Assembly (NCBI RefSeq): GCF_900111455.1
Contig: NZ_FOIE01000010.1
Coordinates: 62,001 to 126,000 of the forward strand
Length of the DNA: 64,000 nt
Source: Geodermatophilus poikilotrophus
Lineage (GTDB): Bacteria > Actinomycetota > Actinomycetes > Mycobacteriales > Geodermatophilaceae
Direction of reading: 5' to 3'
A program made the translations under genes and the position numbers. The notes beneath the pieces were generated by a model that worked only from the letters and a program-made list of their open reading frames with translations, did not search any database and had not been told where the DNA came from. This document shows, piece after piece, positions 43,521 through 51,845 of this stretch. Numbering within the stretch: the first letter of the stretch is position 1; the number at the start of each line of letters is the position of its first letter.

Positions 43521-45533
43521 TCACTGGCCGGGCGGGACCTCCAGCGAGGTCGCCGTCCCGCGGCGCAGCCCGGTGTCGTGGGTGGCCATCGCCTCCTGGC
43601 GGCCGGGTTCCTCGCGCAGGATGGCCGCGCCCTTCCAGTCCTCCGGGATGGCGAAGGCGTCGACCAGCGTGACCAGGTGCGGTCGCAGGTCCTTGAGCAG
43701 CGCGTTCACCGTGGCGGTGAGCGCCTTGGAGCGGCTCGCGGTGAGCCGCCCGTGCTCCAGGAACCAGGCCCGGTCGGCCTCGATGGTGGTGAGCGCGTAC
43801 AGGTCGCAGACGCGCTCGAGCAGGGCCTTCGCGCCGGAGTCGGTCGTCCGCTCGATGCCGGCGACGAAGGCCTCCAGCACGATCCGGTCGACGTGCGCCT
43901 GCGCCGTCCGCAGGACGTGGTCCTGGACGTCGTTGAAGACGTCGAAGGGCTGGACGCCGGGGGTCCCAGCGCCGCGCCGCAGCCGCCGGATCGCACTCTC
44001 CAGCAGGTGCTTCTCGCGGTCCTCGAGCACCTTCAGCTGCCAGCCGCGGTCGAGCAGCGGCACCTCGTCCTCCCGGCCGGGGACGGCGTCGACGAGCCGG
44101 GCGATCAGGCCGCGGGCCGCCGTCCGCTCGAGCACGGTCTCCCGGACCATGTCGGCGATGAAGCCGACCCTGCCCCAGCCGTCGAGGGAGCCGAAGGCGT
44201 CGCGGTAGCCGGTGAGCAGGCCCTTGGCGACCAGCTGCTGCAGGACGGTGTTGTCGCCCTCGAACGTGGTGAAGACGTCGGTGTCGGCCTTGAGGTGCGG
44301 CAGCCGGTTCTCCTGGAGGTAGCCGGCGCCGCCGCAGGCCTCGCGGGCCATCTGGATGGTCCGCGTGGCGTGCCAGGTCTGAGCGGCCTTGAGCCCGGCG
44401 GCCCGGGACTCCAGCTCCCGCTGCGCGCCCTCGTCGAGGTCCTCCGCGCCCTGGACGTCGTGCATCGTGCCGACCAGCTCCTCCTGCGCGAAGGAGTAGG
44501 CGTAGGTGGCGGCCAGGGCCGGCAGCAGCTTGCGCTGGTGCACGAGGTAGTCGTTGAGCAGGACCTCGCGGTCGGCACCGGGTGCGGAGAACTGCCGCCG
44601 GGTCTCGCCGTAGCGGACGGCGATGTCGAGCGCGAGCTTGGTCGCCGCCGCCGCCGAGCCGCCGACGCTCACCCGGCCGCGTACCAGCGTGCCGAGCATG
44701 GTGAAGAAGCGCCGGGTCTCGTTCTCGATCGAGCTGGTGTAGGTGCCGTCGGGCGCGACCGAGCCGTGGCGGTCGAGCAGCATGTCCCGCGGCACGGTCA
44801 CGTGGTCGAAGGACAGCCGGCCGTTGTCGACGCCGAGCAGCCCCGCCTTCGGGCCGTCGTCGCCGATGGTGACGCCGGGCATCGGCGCACCCTGGTCGTC
44901 GCGGATCGGCACCAGCCAGGCGTGCACGCCGTGCCGCTCGCCCCTCGTCACGAGCTGGGCGAAGACGACCGCCATCCGGCCGTCCTCGGCCGCGTTGCCG
45001 ATGTAGTCCTTGCGGGCGGCCTCGTGCGGCGTGTGCAGGTCGAAGGTCTGCGTCGCGGAGTCGTAGGTGCACGTCGTCCGCAGCTGCTGGACGTCGGAGC
45101 CGTGCCCGGTCTCGGTCATGGCGAAGCAGCCGGGCAGCTCGAAGGACATGATCGCGGGCAGGTACGCCTCGTGGTGCCGCTCGGTGCCCAGGGCCTGCAC
45201 GGCGCCGCCGAACAGGCCCCACTGGACGCCGGCCTTGACCATCAGCGACAGGTCGGTGAAGGCCAGCATCTCGATCGCGGTGACCGAGCCGCCGGCGTCG
45301 CCCTCGCCGCCGTACTCCTTGGGGAACCCGAGGGTGACCCGGCCGGACGCGGCGATCTTCTCCGCCATCCGGGTGACCCGCGCGCGGGCCTCCTGCACGT
45401 TCTCGCCGTAGACCGGCAGCAGGTCCGGGTCGTGCAGGTTCTCCCGCGCGTCGCGGCGCACGTGACCCCAGCGGCCGTCGAGCACCTCGGTGAGCGTCCT
45501 CGGGTCCACCGCGTGCGGCAGGCTCGTGGTCAT
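43521..45533 (-). CDS. Acyl-CoA dehydrogenase/oxidase-type flavoprotein
   Basis: A 670-residue FAD enzyme that introduces the trans-2 double bond into acyl-CoA. It is longer than ordinary acyl-CoA dehydrogenases and resembles acyl-CoA oxidases: CFAMTETGHGSDVQQLRTT in the FAD region, REACGGAGYLQENRL, and FEGDNTVLQQLVAK containing the likely catalytic Glu near 423. The C-terminal 200 residues are the extra helical domain of that group. Whether electrons go to ETF or oxygen cannot be told. The ATG overlaps the TetR stop (ATGA), so it is co-transcribed with its probable regulator. Confidence 0.9.
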   Translation of the reverse strand: MTTSLPHAVDPRTLTEVLDGRWGHVRRDARENLHDPDLLPVYGENVQEARARVTRMAEKIAASGRVTLGFPKEYGGEGDAGGSVTAIEMLAFTDLSLMVKAGVQWGLFGGAVQALGTERHHEAYLPAIMSFELPGCFAMTETGHGSDVQQLRTTCTYDSATQTFDLHTPHEAARKDYIGNAAEDGRMAVVFAQLVTRGERHGVHAWLVPIRDDQGAPMPGVTIGDDGPKAGLLGVDNGRLSFDHVTVPRDMLLDRHGSVAPDGTYTSSIENETRRFFTMLGTLVRGRVSVGGSAAAATKLALDIAVRYGETRRQFSAPGADREVLLNDYLVHQRKLLPALAATYAYSFAQEELVGTMHDVQGAEDLDEGAQRELESRAAGLKAAQTWHATRTIQMAREACGGAGYLQENRLPHLKADTDVFTTFEGDNTVLQQLVAKGLLTGYRDAFGSLDGWGRVGFIADMVRETVLERTAARGLIARLVDAVPGREDEVPLLDRGWQLKVLEDREKHLLESAIRRLRRGAGTPGVQPFDVFNDVQDHVLRTAQAHVDRIVLEAFVAGIERTTDSGAKALLERVCDLYALTTIEADRAWFLEHGRLTASRSKALTATVNALLKDLRPHLVTLVDAFAIPEDWKGAAILREEPGRQEAMATHDTGLRRGTATSLEVPPGQ

Positions 45534-46177
45534 GCGTTGTCCTCCTTGCGGGTCACGACGCCGGAGAGGCCGGCCCAGGTGAGATCGGTCAGGTGGGCGG
45601 CGAGCTCCACCCGGGGCATCGGACGATCGGCCTGCAGCCACCAGTCGGCAGCCGAGCGGACCAGGCCGACCAGGCCGTGCCCCCAGGGCAGGGCGGCCGC
45701 AGGGTCCCGACCGGCCTGCTCGAGGACGACCGCCACCAGCGCCGCGGCCTGGTCTCCGACGAGGTGGGACAGGTTCGCGATCGGGTCGCTGTCGGCCGGG
45801 TGGCCGATCGGCGGCCCCTGGACGACGAAGCGGTAGAGCTCGAGGTCGGCCTCGAGGAAGGCCAGGTAGGTCTCCACCGCGGCGGTGAGCATCTGCCGCG
45901 GGTCGGTGGTGGTGTCCATCGCCTCGCGCAGCCGGTCGGTGAGGTTGGCCGCCACCCGCGCGCAGACGGCGACGTGCAGTTCGGTGCGGTCGGCGAAGTG
46001 CCGGTAGACGACGGCCTTGCTGGTGCCGGCGGCGGTGGCGATCTCCTCCATGCCGACGCCGGCGCCGTGCCGGCCCACCGCGGCGATCGTGGCGTCGACC
46101 AGCTGCTCGCGGCGGGCGCGACGGTGCTCGTCCCACCGCGAGTCGCGGCGGTCGCGCCTCGTCGTCCCCGACTTCAC
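45530..46177 (-). CDS. TetR-family regulator of the fatty-acid locus
   Basis: A 215-residue repressor. The N-terminal helix-turn-helix (about 20-65) is LVDATIAAVGRHGAGVGMEE then IATAAGTSKAVVYRHFADRTEL; the remaining helices form the ligand pocket and dimer face. It lies between acyl-CoA oxidase (overlapping, same strand) and the divergent fadA2-fabG4-htdX operon and so probably responds to an acyl-CoA. The GTG at 46177 is supported by TACTGT seven bases upstream. A palindromic operator follows at once. Confidence 0.92.
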   Translation of the reverse strand: MKSGTTRRDRRDSRWDEHRRARREQLVDATIAAVGRHGAGVGMEEIATAAGTSKAVVYRHFADRTELHVAVCARVAANLTDRLREAMDTTTDPRQMLTAAVETYLAFLEADLELYRFVVQGPPIGHPADSDPIANLSHLVGDQAAALVAVVLEQAGRDPAAALPWGHGLVGLVRSAADWWLQADRPMPRVELAAHLTDLTWAGLSGVVTRKEDNA

Positions 46178-46190
46178 GACACTGACAGTA

Positions 46191-46211
46191 CCTGATACCG
46201 TGGGTTTCAGG
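46191..46211. promoter_or_regulatory. Candidate TetR operator
   Basis: CCTGATACC and GGTTTCAGG around GTG: nine-base arms with one mismatch. It directly abuts the leaderless -10 (TACTGT, 46185-46190 on the minus strand) of tetR and is upstream of the thiolase start, so it could control both directions. Confidence 0.55.
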
Positions 46212-46273
46212 CACCTGGCAGGGCGGTGCTCCGCCGTCCCTGCCCCCATCCAGTGATCCGGGAGGTCACCCCG

Positions 46274-47560
46274 ATGGCTCCGCAGACGCGGAAGGCCGCG
46301 ATCGTCGGCGGCAACCGCATCCCCTTCGCCCGCTCGAACTCCGCGTACGCGCAGGCGTCCAACCAGGACATGCTCACCGCGACGCTGGACGGGCTGGTCG
46401 CCCGCTTCGGGCTGCAGGGCCAGCAGGTCGGCGAGGTCGTCGCCGGCGCCGTCCTCAAGCACGCCCGCGACTTCAACCTGACCCGCGAGGCGGTCCTGGG
46501 CTCGCGGCTGTCGGCCGCCACCCCGGCCTACGACGTCCAGCAGGCCTGCGGCACCGGGCTCGAGGCCGCGGTCCTGGTCGCCAACAAGATCGCGCTCGGT
46601 CAGATCGAGTCCGGCATCGCCGGCGGCGTCGACACCACCTCCGACGCCCCGCTGGCCATCCACGACGAGATGCGCCGCGTCCTGATCGCGCTCAGCAGCG
46701 CCAGGACCCTCCGTCAGCGGCTCGAGGCGCTCGCCGGCGTGCGGCCCGGGATGTTCGTGCCCGAGGCCCCGCGCAACGCCGAGCCGCGCACCGGCCTGGC
46801 GATGGGCGACCACCAGGCGATCACCGCCAGGGAGTGGGGGATCAGCCGCGAGGCCCAGGACGAGCTGACCGTCCGCTCGCACCACAACCTCGCCGCCGCC
46901 TACGAGCGCGGCTTCTTCGACGACCTGGTCACCCCCTATCTCGGGCTGACCCGCGACGAGAACCTGCGGCCGGACACCTCGGTGGAGAAGCTCGCGAAGC
47001 TGGAGCCGGTGTTCGGCACGGGCGACCCCGACGCCACCATGACCGCGGGCAACTCCACGCCGCTGTCCGACGGCGCCTCCGCCGTCCTGCTGGCCTCCGA
47101 CGCGTGGGCCGCCGAGCGCGGCCTGCCGGTGCTGGCCCACCTCGTCGACGCGCAGACCGCCGCCGTCGACCACGTCCACGGTGGCGAGGGCCTGCTGATG
47201 GCCCCGGCGTACGCCGTCCCGGTGCTGCTGGCCCGCAACGGCCTGACGCTGCAGGACTTCGACTTCTACGAGGTCCACGAGGCGTTCGCCTCGACGGTGC
47301 TCGCCACGCTGAAGGCCTGGGAGGACCCGGCGTTCTGCAAGGAGCGGCTGGGCCTGGACGCCCCGCTGGGCGCCATCGACCGGTCGCGGCTCAACGTCAA
47401 CGGCTCGTCGCTGGCGGCCGGCCACCCGTTCGCCGCGACCGGCGGGCGCATCGTCGCCTCGCTGGCCAAGCAGCTGCACGAGGCCGGCCCCGGCAGGCGC
47501 GGCCTGATCTCCATCTGCGCAGCCGGCGGCCAGGGCGTCGTCGCGATCCTCGAGTCCTGA
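46274..47560 (+). CDS. fadA2: Acetyl-CoA acetyltransferase / 3-ketoacyl-CoA thiolase
   Basis: A 428-residue thiolase. Acyl-carrying Cys in QQACGTGLEAA (near 93), His in YEVHEAFAST (near 335) and second Cys in SICAAGGQG (near 415); NVNGSSLAAGHPFAATGGR is also present. It cleaves 3-ketoacyl-CoA or condenses acetyl-CoA. Its linkage to FabG4 and HtdX matches the mycobacterial Rv0241c-Rv0244c region, where the thiolase is FadA2. The ATG follows GGGAGG. fabG4 starts eleven bases later. Confidence 0.93.
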   Translation: MAPQTRKAAIVGGNRIPFARSNSAYAQASNQDMLTATLDGLVARFGLQGQQVGEVVAGAVLKHARDFNLTREAVLGSRLSAATPAYDVQQACGTGLEAAVLVANKIALGQIESGIAGGVDTTSDAPLAIHDEMRRVLIALSSARTLRQRLEALAGVRPGMFVPEAPRNAEPRTGLAMGDHQAITAREWGISREAQDELTVRSHHNLAAAYERGFFDDLVTPYLGLTRDENLRPDTSVEKLAKLEPVFGTGDPDATMTAGNSTPLSDGASAVLLASDAWAAERGLPVLAHLVDAQTAAVDHVHGGEGLLMAPAYAVPVLLARNGLTLQDFDFYEVHEAFASTVLATLKAWEDPAFCKERLGLDAPLGAIDRSRLNVNGSSLAAGHPFAATGGRIVASLAKQLHEAGPGRRGLISICAAGGQGVVAILES

Positions 47561-47570
47561 AGGAGCACCC

Positions 47571-48929
47571 GTGGGTGACTGGTACCGCGACCTCGCCAAC
47601 TCCGGCGTCGGTTCGACCCTGGTCGGGCAGCTCGGCCTGCCCCGACCGGCCGTGCTGCGCCGCTACGAGCCCGGCGCGCCGCTGCTGACCGGCCCCGCCG
47701 TGGTCGGCACCGCCGGTGCGGGCCGGCTGCGCGAGACCCTGACCCGCGTGCTCGAGGACGCCGGGGTCACCGTGCTGCCGGGCGTCGACGACGACGGCGG
47801 GCGCCTGGCCGCCGTGCTGCTCGACGCCACCGGCGGGACCGGCCCGGCCGACCTGGCCGCGGCGTACGAGTTCCTGGCGCCGGCGGTCAGGCGGCTCGGC
47901 CCTTCCGGCCGGGTGCTCGTGCTGGCCGACCCGCCGTCGGACGCGGACTCCCCGGCCCAGGCCGCCGCCCGGCAGGCGCTGGAGGGGCTGGTCCGCTCGG
48001 TCGCCAAGGAGCTGCGCAACGGCGGGACGGCGAACCTGTTGGTCGTGCCCGCCGACGCCGGGGCCTCGGTGCCCGGCCCGGTCCGCTTCTTCCTCTCCGG
48101 GCGCTCCGCCTACGTCGACGGCCAGGTGGTCCGGCTGACGGCCGCCGACGTCCCGGCGGGCGAGGACGCGGAGCGCCCGCTGGCCGGGAAGGTCGCCGTC
48201 GTCACCGGTGCGGCGCGCGGCATCGGCGCCTCGATCGCCCGGGTGGTGGCCCGCGACGGTGCCCACGTGGTGGCCGTCGACGTCCCGGCGGCCGGCGACA
48301 AGCTCGCCGAGGTCGCCAACGAGATCGGCGGGACGGCGTTCCAGCTCGACGTGACCGCGCCCGACGCCGCGCAGCGGCTGGTCGCGCACCTGCGGGAGCG
48401 GCGACACGCGGGCGTGGGACCTGGAGTGGACGTCGTCGTCCACAACGCCGGTATCACCCGTGACAAGCTGCTGGTGAACATGGACGCCGCCCGCTGGAAC
48501 TCGGTGATGGCGGTCAACCTGCAGGCCCAGCTCGACCTCACCCAGGCGCTCCTGGACGCCGACGGCGTGCTGCGGCCCGGCGCGCGCGTGGTCTGCGTGA
48601 GTTCGCAGTCGGGCATCGCCGGCAACCGCGGGCAGACCAACTACGCGGCGTCCAAGGCCGGCGTCATCGGCATGGTGCGGGCGTGGGCGCCGGCGTTCGC
48701 GGAGCGCGGCGCGACGATCAACGCGGTCGCGCCGGGGTTCATCGTCACGGAGATGACGGCGAAGATGCCCTTCGGCACCCGCGAGATCGGGTCCCGGATC
48801 AACTCGCTGCAGCAGGGCGGCCTGCCCGTCGACGTTGCCGAGACGATCGCCTGGCTGTCGCGGCCCAGCGCCGCCGGGGTGAACGGCCAGGTCGTGCGGG
48901 TGTGCGGCCAGTCGTTCCTGGGGGCGTGA
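47571..48929 (+). CDS. fabG4: High-molecular-weight 3-oxoacyl-(ACP/CoA) reductase
   Basis: A 452-residue HMW FabG. The C-terminal SDR domain (from about 206) has VVTGAARGIGASIARVVA, VVHNAGITRDKLLVNMD, VSSQSGIAGNRGQTNYAASK with the Tyr-x3-Lys pair, and VAPGFIVTEMT. The N-terminal 200 residues form a flavodoxin-like domain lacking a full cofactor motif, as in mycobacterial FabG4, which prefers NADH and long-chain CoA substrates. The start codon follows AAGGAG by seven bases. The TGA shares a base with the next ATG. Confidence 0.93.
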   Translation: MGDWYRDLANSGVGSTLVGQLGLPRPAVLRRYEPGAPLLTGPAVVGTAGAGRLRETLTRVLEDAGVTVLPGVDDDGGRLAAVLLDATGGTGPADLAAAYEFLAPAVRRLGPSGRVLVLADPPSDADSPAQAAARQALEGLVRSVAKELRNGGTANLLVVPADAGASVPGPVRFFLSGRSAYVDGQVVRLTAADVPAGEDAERPLAGKVAVVTGAARGIGASIARVVARDGAHVVAVDVPAAGDKLAEVANEIGGTAFQLDVTAPDAAQRLVAHLRERRHAGVGPGVDVVVHNAGITRDKLLVNMDAARWNSVMAVNLQAQLDLTQALLDADGVLRPGARVVCVSSQSGIAGNRGQTNYAASKAGVIGMVRAWAPAFAERGATINAVAPGFIVTEMTAKMPFGTREIGSRINSLQQGGLPVDVAETIAWLSRPSAAGVNGQVVRVCGQSFLGA

Positions 48930-49786
48930 TGGCCCGCACCGTGCTGCAGACGGCGCCGTCGATGCCGGCGCTGTTCGCCCGGGCTGCGGTCACCGCGCGC
49001 GGTCGCGGCGGCGACCTGCCCGACACCCGACTGGCCCGCACCGGCGTCCGCGTCGAGGCCGCCGCCCTGGCCGCCTATGACCGGGTCTGCGGGTTCTCAC
49101 TGGCCGATCCGCTGCCACCGACGTACCCGCACGTGCTGGCCTTCCCGCTGCAGCTGGCGCTGATGAGCGACCGGTCGTTCCCGCTCGCGCTGCCGGGCCT
49201 GGTGCACGTGCGCAACCGCATCGACCTGCTGCGGCCGGTGCGGGCCGACGAGGCGCTCGACCTGGAGGTCTGGGCCGAGCGGCTCGCCCGGCACCCACGC
49301 GGGGCGACGGTCGACCTGTGCGCGTCGGTCTCGGCCGGCGGCGCCGAGGTGTGGCGCTCGCGGTCGACGTACCTGGCCCGCGGCGCGAAGGCCCCCGAGG
49401 GCGCGCCGGAGTCCGACCTCTCGCTGCCGGTCGGGGAGCTGCCGCGTCCCGTCGCCACCTGGCGGGTGCCCGACAGCGCCGGACGCCGCTACGCGCGGGT
49501 CTCCGGCGACGTGAACCCGATCCACCTCTCCGGGCTGACGGCCAAGGCCTTCGGCTTCAAGCGGGCCATCGCGCACGGCATGTGGGTGGAGGCCCGTGCG
49601 CTCGGGGCGCTGACCGGACGGCTGCCCGACGCGATGGCGGTCGACGTGGTGTTCCGCAAGCCGCTGCTGCTGCCCTCGACGGTCACGCTCGCGACCGCCC
49701 CGGTCGTCGGCGGCGGCTGGGACCTCGCCGTCCGCAACCTGCAGAGCGGCGCCGAGCACCTGCTGGGGACCGTCCGCCCGCTGTGA
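48929..49786 (+). CDS. htdX: (R)-specific enoyl hydratase, HtdX-like double hotdog
   Basis: A 285-residue two-domain MaoC-like dehydratase. The N-terminal hotdog lacks catalytic residues; the C-terminal one has the hydratase-2 motif YARVSGDVNPIHLSGLTAKA (from about residue 190) and FGFKRAIAHGMWVEAR. Homologue of mycobacterial Rv0241c. It probably hydrates/dehydrates the 3-hydroxyacyl thioester made by FabG4. TGATG coupling with fabG4 makes it the last gene of the three-gene operon. Confidence 0.9.
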   Translation: MARTVLQTAPSMPALFARAAVTARGRGGDLPDTRLARTGVRVEAAALAAYDRVCGFSLADPLPPTYPHVLAFPLQLALMSDRSFPLALPGLVHVRNRIDLLRPVRADEALDLEVWAERLARHPRGATVDLCASVSAGGAEVWRSRSTYLARGAKAPEGAPESDLSLPVGELPRPVATWRVPDSAGRRYARVSGDVNPIHLSGLTAKAFGFKRAIAHGMWVEARALGALTGRLPDAMAVDVVFRKPLLLPSTVTLATAPVVGGGWDLAVRNLQSGAEHLLGTVRPL

Positions 49787-50026
49787 CGCTCGTCGGTCAC
49801 GGCGCCGCCCCGCCTCAGCAGGTCTCCACCAACGGGGTGCGCCGCCTCGGTGATCTCTGACGCCGCTTCGAGCAGCGCGGACGCCGGTCCATAACGACTG
49901 GGTCACGTACCGTCGCGACACCGTCGGAGGACAGGAGGCCCCACCGGAGCCCTGGTTCCGTGTCCGGCGCATCCGGATGCCCCGGGTGCCGCGCCCGGCG
50001 TCCCGGGCCCCGCGCGAGGAGTCCGC

Positions 50027-51766
50027 GTGCCGGTCCGATCCCTCTCCCGCCGCGTCCTCGGCCTCGGCGCCGTCGGCGTGCTGGCGACGTCCTCGGCGGT
50101 GCTGTCCGCAGTCGGGACGGCACACGCCGCACCAGCGTCCTTCGCCGGGACGGTCACCGCCGGGGCGACCCCGGCCGACACCGCCATCACCGTTCCCGAC
50201 GGCTACTGCGCGCTCCGGTGGGAGCTGGTCGGCGGCCAGGGCGGAGCGGCGGGGGACCACCTGGGTCGCCGCGGCGGCCGCCTCGTGGGCACGACGGCCG
50301 TGGCGGCCGGTGACCACTTCCTGCTCCAGCCCGGCCAGGCCGGCGGCGTGGCGGGCAGCGAACCCGTCGGTGGCCACAGCGGCTCCCAGCCCTCCGGTGA
50401 GGCCGGGGACGCGACGCAGGGCGGCGGCGGCGGGGCCTCGGTCGTCCGGCGGGGCACCAGCCCGGGTGGCGAGCGCTTCGCCGTCGTCTTCGGTGGCGCC
50501 GGTGCCGATGCCACCGGCGCGGATGCGTCCGGAGGCGCGGGAGGGGACGGCAACCTGATCGCCGAGCCCGCCTGGCTCCCCACCCATCCGCACTCGATGG
50601 GCGTGGCCGCCACCGAAGGCGACGGCCACATCAGCTACACGGGCGTGGCCTGCACGGCGCCGCAGGCACCGTTCCTCTACGACGTGGTCCCAGGAGACGC
50701 GCCGGGGTCCCTGCAGATCACCTTCAACCCGCCGGTCAGCTCGCCGGTCGACGGCCGGGCGGCGATCACCGGCTACGAGGTCAGCCTCGACGGCGGCAGC
50801 ACCTGGCGCGCGCTGACCCCGTCCAGCATGGGGAGCCCCCACCGGGCCGTGGTGACGGGGCTGGCGCCGGCGGTCTACCGGGTCGCGGTGCGGGCCACCA
50901 GCGCAGTCGGCCCGAGCGAACAGAGCAGCTACGTCACCCGGTCGCTCCAGCGCCGGCTCGGCGTCCCGACCGGGATCACGGCCACGGTCGGTGCCACCTC
51001 GATGCGGATCGCCTGGCAGGCGCCGACGGACGCCACCGGCATCACCGGCTACCGCGTGCGCGCGTCGGCCGTCGTCGACTGGGACCACCTCGAGCGCCTG
51101 CCCGAGGTCGGGATCGTGGACTGCGAGGTCGGTGCCGGCGAGCGCAGCTGCCTGGTGGGCGTCGAGCCCGGCTGGGCCTACGACGTCAGCGTCTACGCGG
51201 TCGGTGAGCCCGGGACCTCCGTCGAGACCGGGTCGACCACCGCCCTGACGACCGAGGTCGTGCCCGAGCCGCGGCCGGCCGCGGTCGTCCCCGAGTCCTC
51301 GGGTCCGCTGGTCCCGAAGACCCCGCTCGACGACGTGACCGGCGGTGAACGGATCGAGGTCAGCGGCACCGGTTACCTGCCCAACTCCACGGTGGTGCTC
51401 ATCGTCTACTCGACGCCCCAGGTGCTGGGCACCGTGGTCACCGACGGGACGGGTGCCTTCACTAACACCGTGCTGCTCCCCGCGGGGCTGCCCGCGGGCT
51501 CGCACACGCTCGTCGCGTCCGGCGTCGACCCCGACGGGAACCCGCACGACCTGACGTCGCCGGTCACCGTGACGGCCTCCTCCACCGGTGTCACGGGCAC
51601 GGGAGGCGCCGACGCGGCGGCGACCGGCACCACCCCGGCCACCACGTCGGCGAGCGGCCTCGCCTCCACCGGGGCGGACGTCGCGTTGCCCGTGGTCGTG
51701 GCCCTGGTGACGCTCACCGCCGGTGCCGGCCTGGTCGTTGCCGGCCGCCGCTGCACCGCCGAGTAG
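50027..51766 (+). CDS. Secreted Gly-rich/FnIII surface protein with LAxTG sorting signal
   Basis: A 579-residue exported protein. The Sec signal peptide ends near residue 35 (GTAHA then APA). A Gly-rich beta region follows (about 40-205, GGQGGAAG, GGGGGAS, GGAGGDG), then two fibronectin type III-like domains (about 212-300 and 310-410), a bacterial Ig-like module (about 430-515, ERIEVSGTGYLPNSTVVLIV) and a Thr/Ala linker. The end is LASTG (about 545-549), a membrane helix and RR: a class E sortase signal for covalent cell-wall attachment. No sortase gene is in the window. Function is probably adhesion or envelope structure. The GTG follows GAGGAG. The 240 bases upstream hold no gene or clear promoter. 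Confidence 0.85.
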   Translation: MPVRSLSRRVLGLGAVGVLATSSAVLSAVGTAHAAPASFAGTVTAGATPADTAITVPDGYCALRWELVGGQGGAAGDHLGRRGGRLVGTTAVAAGDHFLLQPGQAGGVAGSEPVGGHSGSQPSGEAGDATQGGGGGASVVRRGTSPGGERFAVVFGGAGADATGADASGGAGGDGNLIAEPAWLPTHPHSMGVAATEGDGHISYTGVACTAPQAPFLYDVVPGDAPGSLQITFNPPVSSPVDGRAAITGYEVSLDGGSTWRALTPSSMGSPHRAVVTGLAPAVYRVAVRATSAVGPSEQSSYVTRSLQRRLGVPTGITATVGATSMRIAWQAPTDATGITGYRVRASAVVDWDHLERLPEVGIVDCEVGAGERSCLVGVEPGWAYDVSVYAVGEPGTSVETGSTTALTTEVVPEPRPAAVVPESSGPLVPKTPLDDVTGGERIEVSGTGYLPNSTVVLIVYSTPQVLGTVVTDGTGAFTNTVLLPAGLPAGSHTLVASGVDPDGNPHDLTSPVTVTASSTGVTGTGGADAAATGTTPATTSASGLASTGADVALPVVVALVTLTAGAGLVVAGRRCTAE

Positions 51767-51771
51767 CCGGG

Positions 51772-51807
51772 GCAGCGGCGGCCGCCCCTGGGGACGGCGG
51801 CCGCTGC
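51772..51807 (+). terminator. Hairpin after the surface-protein gene
   Basis: GCAGCGGC (51772-51779) and GCCGCTGC (51800-51807) with a GC-rich internal loop, six bases after the stop codon; no U-tract. Confidence 0.5.
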
Positions 51808-51845
51808 GCCGTGCGGGAGTCGCGCTCCTCCGGTGAGGTGGGTTC

